Source: Acrocarpospora catenulata (GTDB lineage: Bacteria; Actinomycetota; Actinomycetes; Streptosporangiales; Streptosporangiaceae). From it: a stretch of 64,000 nt of DNA. How positions within the stretch are numbered: the stretch's first letter is position 1; each line of letters begins with the position of its first letter. Where the stretch lies: assembly GCF_018476525.1 (NCBI RefSeq), contig NZ_JAHCST010000007.1:124001-188000 (forward strand), in the 5' to 3' direction. The notes below the pieces were generated by a model that did no database searches, was not told the DNA's origin, and worked only from the letters and a program-made list of their open reading frames with translations. Shown here in pieces: positions 7,994 through 15,721 of this stretch. The position numbers and the translations under genes are program-made.

Positions 7994-8047
7994 CGGGGGC
8001 GAGCGTGGCTGTTGTGTGGACGAGTTCATTCTCTTAACGTTGAGTGC

Positions 8048-8653
8048 ATGCTTATTCATCCGTGGGATGCCGGGAACGAGGCCGAGTCGCTGGCGTTCGT
8101 GCGGGAGCAGGGGTTTGGGCAGTTGATTGCGGGTGGGCGGGGGCGGGATGTTCCGGTTGTGGTGCCCACGCAGTTTCTGATGGTTGGGGATCGGCGGGTG
8201 GTGTTGCATCTGGCCCGGCCGAATCCGGTGTGGAAGGCCATCGAGGAGAATTCGGTCGTTCTGTTGTCGGTGGCGGGTGATTGGGCGTACGTGCCGGGGG
8301 CGTGGAAGGTGCTGCCGGGCGAGGGAGATCCGGCGGCCGGGATCCCCACGACGTACTACGCGGCGGTTCAGCTTGTCTGCCGGGCGCGGGTGGTGACCGA
8401 GGCTGACGAGAAGGCGGAGATCCTGCGGTTGCAGGTTGGCGCGGTGGACGCGGGACTGGTGGATCCGGGTGAGCATGCGCGGCGGTTCTCCAGCATTCTG
8501 GGGCTGGAGTTGACCGTGCTCGAAGTCAACGGCAAGTTCAAGTACGGCGGCAATGTGGACGCCGCGCATCGGGCGTACGTGGCAGAGCGGCTGGCGGAAC
8601 GCGACGGACCTGGTGACACCGCCGCGATCAGTCACCTCCAGCGCCGCCCTTAG
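8048..8653 (+). CDS. FMN-binding negative transcriptional regulator (PaiB-like)
   Basis: ATG 8048 (MLIHPWDAGNEAESLAFVREQGFGQL) gives a 201-aa protein of the FMN-binding split-barrel PaiB family. Conserved blocks are VPTQFLMVGDRRVVLHLARPNPVWKAIEEN, LLSVAGDWAYVPGAWK, GIPTTYYAAVQL and KFKYGGNVDAAHR. PaiB of Bacillus is described as a repressor of sporulation and protease genes, but many homologues may simply be flavin-dependent enzymes. No DNA-binding motif is visible here. Standing alone, its role cannot be narrowed. Confidence 0.85.
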   Translation: MLIHPWDAGNEAESLAFVREQGFGQLIAGGRGRDVPVVVPTQFLMVGDRRVVLHLARPNPVWKAIEENSVVLLSVAGDWAYVPGAWKVLPGEGDPAAGIPTTYYAAVQLVCRARVVTEADEKAEILRLQVGAVDAGLVDPGEHARRFSSILGLELTVLEVNGKFKYGGNVDAAHRAYVAERLAERDGPGDTAAISHLQRRP

Positions 8654-8785
8654 CCCGACGATCTCGTCTCCGATGCCGCTGTCAGCGCAATCCCGTCTCC
8701 AGCGGCCACCCCTAGCCCAACCCCGTCTCCAGCGCTGCTCCTGGCCGAACCTCGTTCTACCTGGTCCTCGGGAGCGGCCGGAGGG

Positions 8786-9085
8786 TCAGCTTGGTGGGTC
8801 GCGTCGGATGATCGGATGGGTGTGCGTGCGGACGTCATCCTCGTGTACGTGCCGATGCGCCTCCGCCGGGTCGACCGTGTACATGAGGTCGGGTTCGACC
8901 GTTTCCACGGACTCCTCCAGCGGAGTACGGCGCGTGTAGAGCCAGGTGAGGAACGCCCCGACGGCTCCCACGCCCATCAGTATCCAGCCGATCATCTGCA
9001 GGTCGATGCCCGGCACATCCCATTTCACGGCGAACGCCAGCACCGCGCCGACCGCGATGAAGGCGAGACTGGCTCCGAAGCCCAT
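8786..9085 (-). CDS. DUF6458 family membrane protein
   Basis: This 99-aa protein has two membrane segments in its first half (ASLAFIAVGAVLAFAV and MIGWILMGVGAVGAFLTWLY) separated by the short loop KWDVPGIDLQ. A charged, His-rich tail follows (EAHRHVHEDDVRTHTHP). The glycine-rich helices and the GIDLQMIGWILM motif match the actinobacterial DUF6458 family, whose function is unknown. It is divergent from the membrane/envelope cluster starting at 9200. The His-rich tail could bind metal, which is speculative. Confidence 0.8.
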   Translation of the reverse strand: MGFGASLAFIAVGAVLAFAVKWDVPGIDLQMIGWILMGVGAVGAFLTWLYTRRTPLEESVETVEPDLMYTVDPAEAHRHVHEDDVRTHTHPIIRRDPPS

Positions 9086-9199
9086 GGCGTACCTCCTTTG
9101 ACTGGTGGTCTGCCGCTCTACCCCGGAGAACGTGGATTACGCCCGGATTTCGAGGGCAGTGCGGAGGGACAACTCGCCAGATAACCCCCGGAGGCAGAC

Positions 9200-9781
9200 A
9201 TGAGTGCCATCGCTTGGGTGGCGGTCGTCGTGGTCGCGGTGGTGGCGCTGGGCGCAGTCGGCTACTTCGTCGTGACCCAGAATCGCCGCCGTCATCTTCA
9301 GGACCGGTTCGGCCCGGAGTACGACCGTGCCCTCCAGCAGAACGACACCCGCCGTGAGGCCGAGCAGGACCTGCTCGCCCGTGAGGCCCGGGTGGCGGAA
9401 CTGGACATCCGTCCGCTTGAGGCCGAGGCGCGGGAGACGTACGCCAAGAAGTGGAGAGAGGTCCAGGAGCGGTTCGTGGACGCGCCCGGGTACACGGTCA
9501 CCGAGGCGGACGCGCTGGTCACGGCGGTCATGGCGGATCGCGGCTACCCGACGGAGGAGTTCGAGGAGCGGGTGAGCGTGCTCTCGGTGGGCCATGCGGC
9601 CACCCTCGACCGGTACCGCGAGGCGCACGGGATCAGCGCCCGGGCCGCCCGCCAAGAGGCCGGTACGGAGGAACTCCGCCAGGCGATGGTCCACTACCGC
9701 GCGCTCTTCGAGGAACTGCTCACGGATTCCCCGCGCCCGACACCACGCCCGACACCGCACCCGAAGGAGGCCGATCGCTGA
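9200..9781 (+). CDS. Membrane-anchored hypothetical protein (paralogue 1)
   Basis: This 193-aa protein has one N-terminal membrane span (AWVAVVVVAVVALGAVGYFVV, about residues 5-25) followed by a charged helical region and a Pro/Thr-rich tail. The core reads KKWREVQERFVDAPGYTVTEADALV ... LRQAMVHYRALFEELL. It shares this pattern with the next gene (WRDIKAGFVDDPRDSVAKAD ... LRLALREYHELFARL). A ribosome binding site (GGAGG) lies 8 bp upstream. Its stop overlaps the next start by 1 base (TGATG), so the two are translationally coupled. The domain is recurrent in actinomycetes but has no known role. Confidence 0.8.
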   Translation: MSAIAWVAVVVVAVVALGAVGYFVVTQNRRRHLQDRFGPEYDRALQQNDTRREAEQDLLAREARVAELDIRPLEAEARETYAKKWREVQERFVDAPGYTVTEADALVTAVMADRGYPTEEFEERVSVLSVGHAATLDRYREAHGISARAARQEAGTEELRQAMVHYRALFEELLTDSPRPTPRPTPHPKEADR

Positions 9782-10332
9782 TGGAGCGCAACCCGTACAC
9801 CTCGCCCTACGACACCAGAACCGAGTACGACCCCGACCAGCAGGTGGAACAGCCGGTGCCCGAATCGCCGGAGCCGCTGGCGGAGGAGGCCCGCCGCGAG
9901 GACGCCCTCGTCGCCGGCCGCGCCGAGACTCCAGGAAGCCCCGAGGCGGAAACCGACCCCGACAATGAACCCCTCGACAACCGGGACGCGTTGGCGGACC
10001 CCCACCCGGATCCGGCGCACGACATCCTCGCGGCCGAAGCCGACACGATCATCCCGGAACAGCGCACCCCGGAGCAGGGCTATCCCCCGGCGGACGCCGT
10101 ACCGGTGGAGGATTTCGAGGCCCGGTGGCGGGACATCAAGGCCGGTTTCGTGGACGATCCGCGCGACTCGGTGGCCAAGGCCGACACGATGCTCGACGAG
10201 GCGGTCAGCGCGCTGGCCGCGCGGCGTCAGGCGTTGCTGGACGGCTGGAAGAACAACGACGAGAACGACACCGAGCAGCTCCGGCTCGCGCTGCGCGAGT
10301 ACCACGAGCTGTTCGCCCGGCTGAAGGGATAA
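9781..10332 (+). CDS. Soluble hypothetical protein (paralogue 2)
   Basis: The start ATG 9781 overlaps the previous stop (TGATG). The first 110 residues are an acidic, Pro/Glu-rich, probably disordered region (NPYTSPYDTRTEYDPDQQVEQPVPE). The C-terminal 70 residues are helical and repeat the pattern of paralogue 1: W-x-x-I/V-x-x-x-FVD-x-P ... AD ... LR-x-A-x-x-x-Y-x-x-LF. No signal or membrane segment is seen. The pair probably arose by duplication, one copy keeping a membrane anchor and the other an acidic tether. Function unknown. Confidence 0.8.
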   Translation: MERNPYTSPYDTRTEYDPDQQVEQPVPESPEPLAEEARREDALVAGRAETPGSPEAETDPDNEPLDNRDALADPHPDPAHDILAAEADTIIPEQRTPEQGYPPADAVPVEDFEARWRDIKAGFVDDPRDSVAKADTMLDEAVSALAARRQALLDGWKNNDENDTEQLRLALREYHELFARLKG

Positions 10333-10337
10333 CTGAC

Positions 10338-10526
10338 ATGCTCGCGATCGCGGCGGCCGTCGTATTCGGCATCGCCTTCCTGCTCGACCTGCTCGACGCC
10401 AGCATCGGCATCGGCATCACCGCACTGGTCGCGCTCGGCCTCTGCCTGCTCGCCCTGCACCAGGGCGGGATCGGTACGGCCGGCATGAACAGCTGGCGGG
10501 GCTACCGCGGCCGCGTCCGGAGGTGA
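10338..10526 (+). CDS. Small hydrophobic membrane protein, 62 aa
   Basis: ATG 10338 opens a 62-codon frame, MLAIAAAVVFGIAFLLDLLDASIGIGITALVALGLCLLALHQ, giving two hydrophobic helices, followed by a short basic tail (NSWRGYRGRVRR). It follows the preceding gene by 5 bp and its stop overlaps the GTG of the CBS gene, so it belongs to the same operon. Such small two-helix proteins occur widely in actinomycetes without assigned function. Confidence 0.65.
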   Translation: MLAIAAAVVFGIAFLLDLLDASIGIGITALVALGLCLLALHQGGIGTAGMNSWRGYRGRVRR

Positions 10527-10948
10527 GCCCGGTGCAGACGGTACGGGACGTGATGACCGCCCGCCCGACCACGCTGCCGGTGGACGCGCCGATTATCAAG
10601 GCCGCCCGGCTCATGCGCGACCAGGGGATCGGCGACGTGCTGGTCACCAAGGAGGGCCGCCTCTGCGGCCTGGTCACCGACCGGGACATCGTGGTCCGGG
10701 CGGTGGCCGAGGGCCGCGACATCGGGATCACCCCGGTGGGCGCGCTCTGCAGCGCCCACCTGGTGACGGTACGGCCGGACCAGAACGCCGACGAGGTGGT
10801 CCGGCTGATGCGGGAACGGGCGATCCGCCGGATCCCGGTGGTCGAGGACGACCGGCCGGTCGGCATCGTCAGCCTGGGCGACATGGCGCTGGAGCGGGAC
10901 CCGGACTCGGCCCTCTCGGACATCAGCTCCGCTCCCCCAAACGGCTAA
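10523..10948 (+). CDS. CBS-domain-pair protein
   Basis: This 141-aa protein consists of two CBS motifs: VRDVMTARPTTLPVDAPIIKAARLMRDQGIGDVLVTKEGRLCGLVTDRDIV at the N-terminal half, and LVTVRPDQNADEVVRLMRERAIRRIPVVEDDRPVGIVSLGDMA at the C-terminal half. Stand-alone CBS pairs bind adenine nucleotides and act as energy or stress sensors. GTG 10523 overlaps the previous stop by 3 bases, and the gene ends the four-gene operon that begins at 9200. A paralogous CBS protein is at 45107. The partner it controls is unknown. Confidence 0.88.
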   Translation: MSPVQTVRDVMTARPTTLPVDAPIIKAARLMRDQGIGDVLVTKEGRLCGLVTDRDIVVRAVAEGRDIGITPVGALCSAHLVTVRPDQNADEVVRLMRERAIRRIPVVEDDRPVGIVSLGDMALERDPDSALSDISSAPPNG

Positions 10949-10963
10949 GCCAAAATGCAAACA

Positions 10964-10995
10964 GTGCCGCGTGACCCGCCGAGGCCACGCGGCAC
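10964..10995 (+). terminator. GC-rich stem-loop after the CBS operon
   Basis: Perfect 10-bp arms GTGCCGCGTG (10964-10973) and CACGCGGCAC (10986-10995) enclose a 12-nt loop, 15 bp after the CBS stop codon. There is no T-run, as is common for actinomycete terminators. Confidence 0.65.
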
Positions 10996-11013
10996 CACCA
11001 TGTCCGGAAATAT

Positions 11014-11144
11014 CCGGAAGAAGGAATGCCCCCGGAAGAAGAAACGTCCCCGAAGAAGGTGTCCCCGAAGAAGAAACGTCCCCGAAGAAGGTGTCCCGGA
11101 AGAAGAAACGTCCCGGAAGAGGGAATGCCCCGGAAGAGGGAATC
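11014..11144. repeat. Short-period tandem repeat (15/17-bp units)
   Basis: About eight imperfect units begin with CGGAAGAA or CCGAAGAA and alternate between endings AAACGTCCC and GGTGTCCC, which makes a higher-order period near 32 bp. The last two units vary to GAGGGAATG and GAGGGAATC. On the minus strand the repeat encodes Phe/Leu/Ser/Gly-rich peptide, so it is most likely non-coding slippage-prone DNA. Confidence 0.8.
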
Positions 11145-11258
11145 ACGGGCCGCGATCGACTCCAGGTCGACCTGGTCGACCACCTTCTCGTAGTCGCCGA
11201 TCACCCCTTCCGGCACCGTCAGGCCCTGGTCGGCCTGTGCCTTCAGGACCGCTGAATG

Positions 11259-11672
11259 TCAGAGCGGGAAACGCATGACCACAGTGGTTCCCCCGGACCC
11301 CGCCGACACCTGAAGGGACTCGCTGAGCCGCCGCGCCACCCACAACCCCATGCCGCTGGTCGCGTTCTCCCGCGGCGGACGCTGCCCGGGCACCCCGTCC
11401 GGCACCCAGTGCCGCCCCTCGTCGTGCACGTCCACCATCAGCGCCCCCGAGTCGTACCAGACCCGCAACCGCGCCTTGGCCGCGCCGTGCGTCACCGCGT
11501 TCGTGGTGACCTCGTTCAACGCGACCAGGAAATCCCCCAGGCGCTCCTCGGACATTCCCCCGCGACGAGCCAGGGCAGCGGCGAACTCCCGCACGTCCGG
11601 AAGGTCGGCCAAGGAGAACGTGATCTCCCTGCCGCCCCCTCGCGCGGCCGGCGCGGCGCCGTCCTCGTTCAC
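11259..11672 (-). CDS. RsbW-like anti-sigma factor / ATP-binding protein
   Basis: This 137-aa GHKL-type ATP-binding protein has the N-box ALNEVTTNAVTHGAA and the G-box NATSGMGLWVARRLS, typical of the serine-kinase anti-sigma factors that hold SigB/SigF-type sigma factors. It is expected to bind a sigma factor or phosphorylate an STAS antagonist. The start is GTG 11672. It lies about 100 bp downstream of, and on the same strand as, the SigF-like gene at 11770-12525, its natural partner. The STAS antagonist at 12713 and the PP2C-like protein at 13808 complete a partner-switching set. Confidence 0.85.
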   Translation of the reverse strand: MNEDGAAPAARGGGREITFSLADLPDVREFAAALARRGGMSEERLGDFLVALNEVTTNAVTHGAAKARLRVWYDSGALMVDVHDEGRHWVPDGVPGQRPPRENATSGMGLWVARRLSESLQVSAGSGGTTVVMRFPL

Positions 11673-11769
11673 CCGCTAACGCCTCCCAGTCCTGGCGACC
11701 CACCGATGAAGATACCCCGGGATATCGCCCAAAGCGGGCCGATGCCCCGGGGATCACCGCAGATCACGC

Positions 11770-12525
11770 TCAACTCAGCTCCGCCCTGAGCTGGTCGAGC
11801 ACCTTGCGCAGGATGCGTGAGACGTGCATCTGCGAGATGTCGAACTCGGCGGCTATCTCGGCCTGCGTCATGTTCCCATAGAACCTCAGGAGCAGGATGG
11901 TCTTCTCCCGCTCGGGCAGTTCGTCGATCAGCGGTTTCACCGCCTCCCGGTCCACCAGCACGGAGAGGCTGTCGTCGCTGTCGGGGATCACGTCCCCGAG
12001 CGCGGCCGCGTCGTCGTCCGCGCCGAGCGGCGCGTCCAGCGAGAGGGTGCTGTAGGCGGCGGAGGCGTCCAGCGTCAGGATCATGTCCTCCTCGGACAGG
12101 CCCATGCGCTCGGCGAGCTCCGGCACCTTGGGCGAACGCCCCAGCTCCTGGGTCATGTCGGCGACCAGCCGGTTCAGCTCCGACCGCCGCTCCTGGTAGA
12201 GCCGGGGCACCCGGACCGCCCAGGTACGGTCCCGGAAGTGCCGCTTGACCTCCCCGGTCATGGTGACCATGGCGTAGCCGCGGAAGCTGTGCCCGAGGTC
12301 GGGGTCGAAGCCGTTGATGGCCTTCATCAGGCCGACGTACGCGGCCTGGAGCAGGTCCTCCATGGGTTCGCCGCGGTGCAGGTAGCGACGGGCGATGTCG
12401 CGGGCCATCGGGCGGTGCATCTCGACGACGAGTTCCCGGAGGCGGGTGCGCCGCTCGGTGCTGATGGCGGGGTCGGCCAGTTCGGCGAGCAGGTCCTCGG
12501 CGGTCGGTTCGCAGACGGTTTCCAT
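11770..12525 (-). CDS. RNA polymerase sigma factor, SigB/SigF/SigG type
   Basis: This 251-aa group 3 sigma factor has region 2 (RRYLHRGEPMEDLLQAAYVGLMKAINGFDPDLGHSFRGYAMVTMTGEVKRHFRDRTW, about residues 45-105). Region 3 (VPRLYQERRSELNRLVADMTQELGRSP...ELAERMG) follows, and then region 4 with a helix-turn-helix (MTQAEIAAEFDISQMHVSRILRKVLDQLR). The HFRDRTWAVRVPR junction is diagnostic of the SigB/SigF group used in stress and development. It would be held by the RsbW-like protein encoded just downstream and released by the STAS antagonist encoded divergently. Confidence 0.93.
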   Translation of the reverse strand: METVCEPTAEDLLAELADPAISTERRTRLRELVVEMHRPMARDIARRYLHRGEPMEDLLQAAYVGLMKAINGFDPDLGHSFRGYAMVTMTGEVKRHFRDRTWAVRVPRLYQERRSELNRLVADMTQELGRSPKVPELAERMGLSEEDMILTLDASAAYSTLSLDAPLGADDDAAALGDVIPDSDDSLSVLVDREAVKPLIDELPEREKTILLLRFYGNMTQAEIAAEFDISQMHVSRILRKVLDQLRAELS

Positions 12526-12712
12526 CTACGCAATCCCCTCATGTACGTTGCGGGGTCGCGCCGGGGAACCTGGCTGATGCCATGCAGAAGGCGCGCCTCG
12601 CTCACGATTCGAGACGAAGCCCTCTGCTGGACCTCTCGCGCCATGATGCCCCACATTCGGGAGTTTCACCACCCTCGCTATAACAGTAAGGTTGCGGCGA
12701 AGGAGGAACACG

Positions 12713-13063
12713 GTGGCCAACCTCACCATGCACTCGACCGCTGCCGAGGGCATCGTGGTGATCCATATTGACGGGATCCTCGACGCCACCACCCGGGAGC
12801 AGTTCTCCGAGTACCTGGACACCGCGGCCGAGGATCACGGGCCCGACATGGTGCTCGACCTGGGCGGGGTCTCGTTCATGGACTCCCGGGCGCTCGGCCT
12901 GATCGTGCACCACTGGCAGCGCTCGATCGAGGCCGGCGGGCACTTCGCGCTGATCTCGGTGCAGTACCCGAACTCGAAGGTGATGTGGGTGACCGGCCTG
13001 TCCCAGCGGCTCCCGCTCTACGACACCCTGGAGGAGGCGCTGGCCGCCTTCGCCACCAGTTGA
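12713..13063 (+). CDS. STAS-domain anti-sigma factor antagonist
   Basis: GTG 12713 follows an excellent ribosome binding site (AAGGAGGA) and gives a 116-aa RsbV/SpoIIAA-like protein. The signature phosphorylation loop is LGGVSFMDSRALGLIVHHW with Ser58 as the predicted phospho-acceptor. In partner switching, the unphosphorylated form sequesters the RsbW-like kinase and frees the sigma factor. It is divergent from the sigma gene by 187 bp, with the GAF-ANTAR gene convergent 4 bp after its stop. Confidence 0.9.
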   Translation: MANLTMHSTAAEGIVVIHIDGILDATTREQFSEYLDTAAEDHGPDMVLDLGGVSFMDSRALGLIVHHWQRSIEAGGHFALISVQYPNSKVMWVTGLSQRLPLYDTLEEALAAFATS

Positions 13064-13067
13064 GCGG

Positions 13068-13772
13068 CTACTTCGCGTTCTTCTGCTGGTGTTCGGTGAC
13101 CAGAAGTTTGGCCAGGTCGGCCACTTTGACCTGGTGGTGCTGGGAGATCCGGCGCAGCTCGTCGAAGGCCTCCTCGGCCGAGCAGCCGCTGGCCTGCATG
13201 ATGATGCCCTTGGCCTGGTCGATCAGGGCCCGCCCCGCCATCGCCTCCTGGAGCTGCGCGGCCCCGGTGAGCACGTCGTCGAACTCCCAGATGTTGGCCA
13301 GCGCCACCGTGACGTGCTCGCGCAGCAGCTCGGTCAGGGCGGTGTGGCCGGCGAAGGCGCCGGGGCGCACGCCGTACAGGCCGATGATAGCGACGGCGCC
13401 GTCGGCCTGGACGGGGAGGACCAGCACGGACCGCACGCCGTGCCGCACGGCGGCCGCCGCGTACCGGGGCCAGCGCCGGTCGCGCATCACGTCGGCGACC
13501 AGGACAGGGCGGCCGGTGGCGTACGCCTCCCGGGAGGGGCCTTCGCGCAGTTCGCGCTCGCGGTCGATGATCGCGATGAGCTCGCTGTGTGAGGCGGCCG
13601 AGAGCACCCGTTCCTCCAGCCAGAGCTGTGCGGTGCCGCCCGCGCAGCCGGGAACCCCGCGGGCGATGGCCTCGGTAACTCCGCGCAGTACGCTCTCGCA
13701 GGACGCCCCTTCACGCACCCGGCCGAGGGCGGCGAGATCCCGGGCCAGAATGGATGTCACAGGGGTGCCCAT
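13068..13772 (-). CDS. GAF and ANTAR domain protein
   Basis: The 234-aa protein has a GAF sensor domain (about residues 20-160: SRELRE...RPVLVADVMRDRRWPRYAAAAVRHGVRSVLVLPVQ) followed by an ANTAR RNA-binding domain (LQEAMAGRALIDQAKGIIMQASGCSAEEAFDELRRIS). ANTAR proteins bind paired hairpins in nascent RNA and prevent termination. This architecture is common in actinomycetes and in Mycobacterium (Rv1626/EutV relatives). The start ATG 13772 is 35 bp from the divergent PP2C-like gene. The GAF ligand is unknown. Confidence 0.9.
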   Translation of the reverse strand: MGTPVTSILARDLAALGRVREGASCESVLRGVTEAIARGVPGCAGGTAQLWLEERVLSAASHSELIAIIDRERELREGPSREAYATGRPVLVADVMRDRRWPRYAAAAVRHGVRSVLVLPVQADGAVAIIGLYGVRPGAFAGHTALTELLREHVTVALANIWEFDDVLTGAAQLQEAMAGRALIDQAKGIIMQASGCSAEEAFDELRRISQHHQVKVADLAKLLVTEHQQKNAK

Positions 13773-13807
13773 GCCCCTAGTGTGCCGGTTAATCCCCGAA
13801 GGAGTAC

Positions 13808-15598
13808 ATGTCCGTGACCGATCCGCCGGCGCTTGAGCAACGGCTCGCCGAGTTCGCCGACCGGGTCGCCGCGCTGCCGGACAGCCCGGAGTTGGCGGCG
13901 GCCGAGGACCTGGTCAGGGAGGCGCTGGCCGAGCTGGGCCGGGCCCGGCGGCGGCGGGACGGCGGGCCGCAGCGCGAGCAGAAGCTGCTCCGCCAGCTCT
14001 TCCGCACGCTCCCGGTGCCGGTGATCGTCATGGACCCCGGTGGCACCGTCCGGCGCATCAACAACGAGACCTCCCGGCTGCTCGGCAGCCCGGCCGGGTA
14101 TCTGATCGGCCGCGCCTTCCCGCTGCTCATCGAGTCCTCCCGGCGGGCGGCGTTCCGGTCCCGGCTGAACGCGGCGCTGCGCAGCGAGGAAAGCGCCGTC
14201 TTCGAGACCCGGCTGGCCCACCAGGGGCGCACCCACACGGTGCGGCTGGTGCTCAGCCGGTTGCGCATGCCGGGCGAGCCGCAGGAGATGGTGGCGGCGG
14301 TGGCGCTGCCCACAGAGGTGCAGCTGCCCGAGACGCGTGACCAGGCGGGCCCGCAGGACGAGTCGCTGTTCCTGGCCGCCGCGCAGCGGCACGAGCTGCT
14401 GTCCCGGCTGACCCGGCTGCTGCTGGACGAGGAGAGCCTGCGCGAGCCGGTGGCGCTGATCCGGGCGGCCCGGCTGCTGGCCGCCGAGACCGCGGACTGG
14501 GTGATCGCCGACGTGGTCCGGGCGGGGGTGCCGAGCCGGGCGGCGGTGATCGCGCCGAGCAGCCACCCGGTGGCGAGGCTGCACCGGGAGATCGAGGGGC
14601 TGCCCCCGTCGGCCGCGCCGATCGTGGCGCACGTGCTGGCCACCCGGAGCGGGATCATCCACGAGATGCTGACCGACGAGACCCTGCTCGGCGGGGACCT
14701 GCTCACCCGGATGGGGGCCGGTTCGCTGGTGTCGGTCCCGATCCGCACCGACGACGAGATGAGCGGCGTGCTCACCCTGGTACGGCACCGCGACCGTGCC
14801 CCGTTCGGGCTGGCCGACCTGGGCCTGCTGGAGGAGATCGGCGGCCACCTGGGCCTGGCCCTGCGCGCCCAGCGCACCTTCCAGCGCAGTTCCAACGCGG
14901 CCGACGCGCTGCGCAGCGGGGTGCTCCCCCGCACCCTCCCGGACGTCCAGGGCTTCGAGACCGCGGCGGTCTACCACCCGGGCTCGGGCATGCGGGCCAT
15001 CGGCGGAGAGTTCTACGACGTCTTCCCGATGCCGGGCGGCTGGGGTTTCGTGATCGGCAGCGCGGCAGGCCGAGGCGAGGAGGCTGCCTCGGTCACCTCG
15101 CTGGTGCGCGGCGGCGTCCGGGTGCTGAGCGCCATGGAGCGCGACCCCGGCATGGTCCTGCGCAAGGTCAACGACGCCCTCCTGGCCCAGCACACGGGCC
15201 TGTTCGTGATGGCCGCGGCGGGTTTCGTCCGCGGCAGGAAGATCCGGCTGGCCTCCGCGGGACACCACCCGGCCGCCCTGCTCACCCCGGACGGCGGGGT
15301 GCGGTTCACCGACGGCGGCGGGGTGCCGCTGGGCTTCGAGGAGGGCGCGGAACCGGCCACCGAGGAGCTGGTGCCGGCGGTCGGGGAGACGCTGGTGCTC
15401 TACTCGGACGGCCTGGTCGGCTCGCGGAGCGCGGCAGGGGTCAGCTATGGCGAGGGCCGGTTGACCGAGGTGCTGGCCCGGTGCGCGAGCCAGGCCCCGG
15501 CGGCGGTGGTGAAGGCGATCGAGGAGGACCACCGGGCGTTCACCGGGGACCGGGTGATCGACGAGATCACGGTGCTCACCCTGCGCCGGTCCCGATGA
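13808..15598 (+). CDS. PAS-GAF-SpoIIE/PP2C protein, degenerate phosphatase motifs
   Basis: The 596-aa protein has an N-terminal helical segment and a PAS domain (about 65-165: LFRTLPVPVIVMDPGGTVRRINNE). A GAF-like domain (about 190-370) and a C-terminal SpoIIE/RsbU-type PP2C domain (about 375-596) follow. Active members of the family carry GGDWYD and GDVxGHG metal motifs. Here they read GGEFYDVF and VIGSAAGRG, so one metal-binding Asp is Ser. LYSDGLV and DEITVLTLR are retained. The start ATG 13808 follows GAAGGAG. It probably controls the local STAS antagonist, either with weak activity or as a sensory pseudophosphatase. Confidence 0.88.
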   Translation: MSVTDPPALEQRLAEFADRVAALPDSPELAAAEDLVREALAELGRARRRRDGGPQREQKLLRQLFRTLPVPVIVMDPGGTVRRINNETSRLLGSPAGYLIGRAFPLLIESSRRAAFRSRLNAALRSEESAVFETRLAHQGRTHTVRLVLSRLRMPGEPQEMVAAVALPTEVQLPETRDQAGPQDESLFLAAAQRHELLSRLTRLLLDEESLREPVALIRAARLLAAETADWVIADVVRAGVPSRAAVIAPSSHPVARLHREIEGLPPSAAPIVAHVLATRSGIIHEMLTDETLLGGDLLTRMGAGSLVSVPIRTDDEMSGVLTLVRHRDRAPFGLADLGLLEEIGGHLGLALRAQRTFQRSSNAADALRSGVLPRTLPDVQGFETAAVYHPGSGMRAIGGEFYDVFPMPGGWGFVIGSAAGRGEEAASVTSLVRGGVRVLSAMERDPGMVLRKVNDALLAQHTGLFVMAAAGFVRGRKIRLASAGHHPAALLTPDGGVRFTDGGGVPLGFEEGAEPATEELVPAVGETLVLYSDGLVGSRSAAGVSYGEGRLTEVLARCASQAPAAVVKAIEEDHRAFTGDRVIDEITVLTLRRSR

Positions 15599-15666
15599 TC
15601 TGGGAAGTTTTTCCGCGGATTGTGTTTAGATCTCCCGGCTGTACGGTAGACAGGGTTCTGTAGCTC

Positions 15667-15693
15667 GTGCCTAAGACGCAGGCACACCTTTTT
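15667..15693 (+). terminator. Stem-loop with T-run before the glycosyltransferase
   Basis: The stem GTGCCT (15667-15672) pairs with AGGCAC (15680-15685) around a 7-nt loop and is followed by ACC and five T residues. It lies 69 bp after the PP2C stop and 29 bp before the next start, so it could terminate the upstream gene or attenuate the downstream one. Confidence 0.55.
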
Positions 15694-15721
15694 CATCGCG
15701 CTTTCCGCCATGAGGTGTGCC

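Larger units (their letters stand above)
10949..11258. other. Gap with terminator stem, minisatellite and decayed frame
   Basis: This 310-base stretch holds a hairpin after the CBS gene (10964-10995) and a short-period tandem repeat (11014-11144). On the minus strand it has an open frame from 11240 down to about 10923. The upstream part of that frame reads like protein (LKAQADQGLTVPEGVIGDYE) and then runs into Phe/Ser/Gly-rich repeat sequence. I cannot assign that frame to a family; it may be the remains of a gene invaded by the repeat. Confidence 0.45.

Noticed and set aside
11014-11144. CRISPR array near the anti-sigma gene
   Set aside because: Units are 15-17 bp and adjacent with no unique spacers; it is a simple tandem repeat.
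13757-15532. 591-codon minus-strand frame opposite the PP2C-like gene
   Set aside because: It is a high-G+C antisense shadow rich in Arg/His/Gly/Pro with no family sequence, while the plus strand encodes clear PAS, GAF and PP2C domains.
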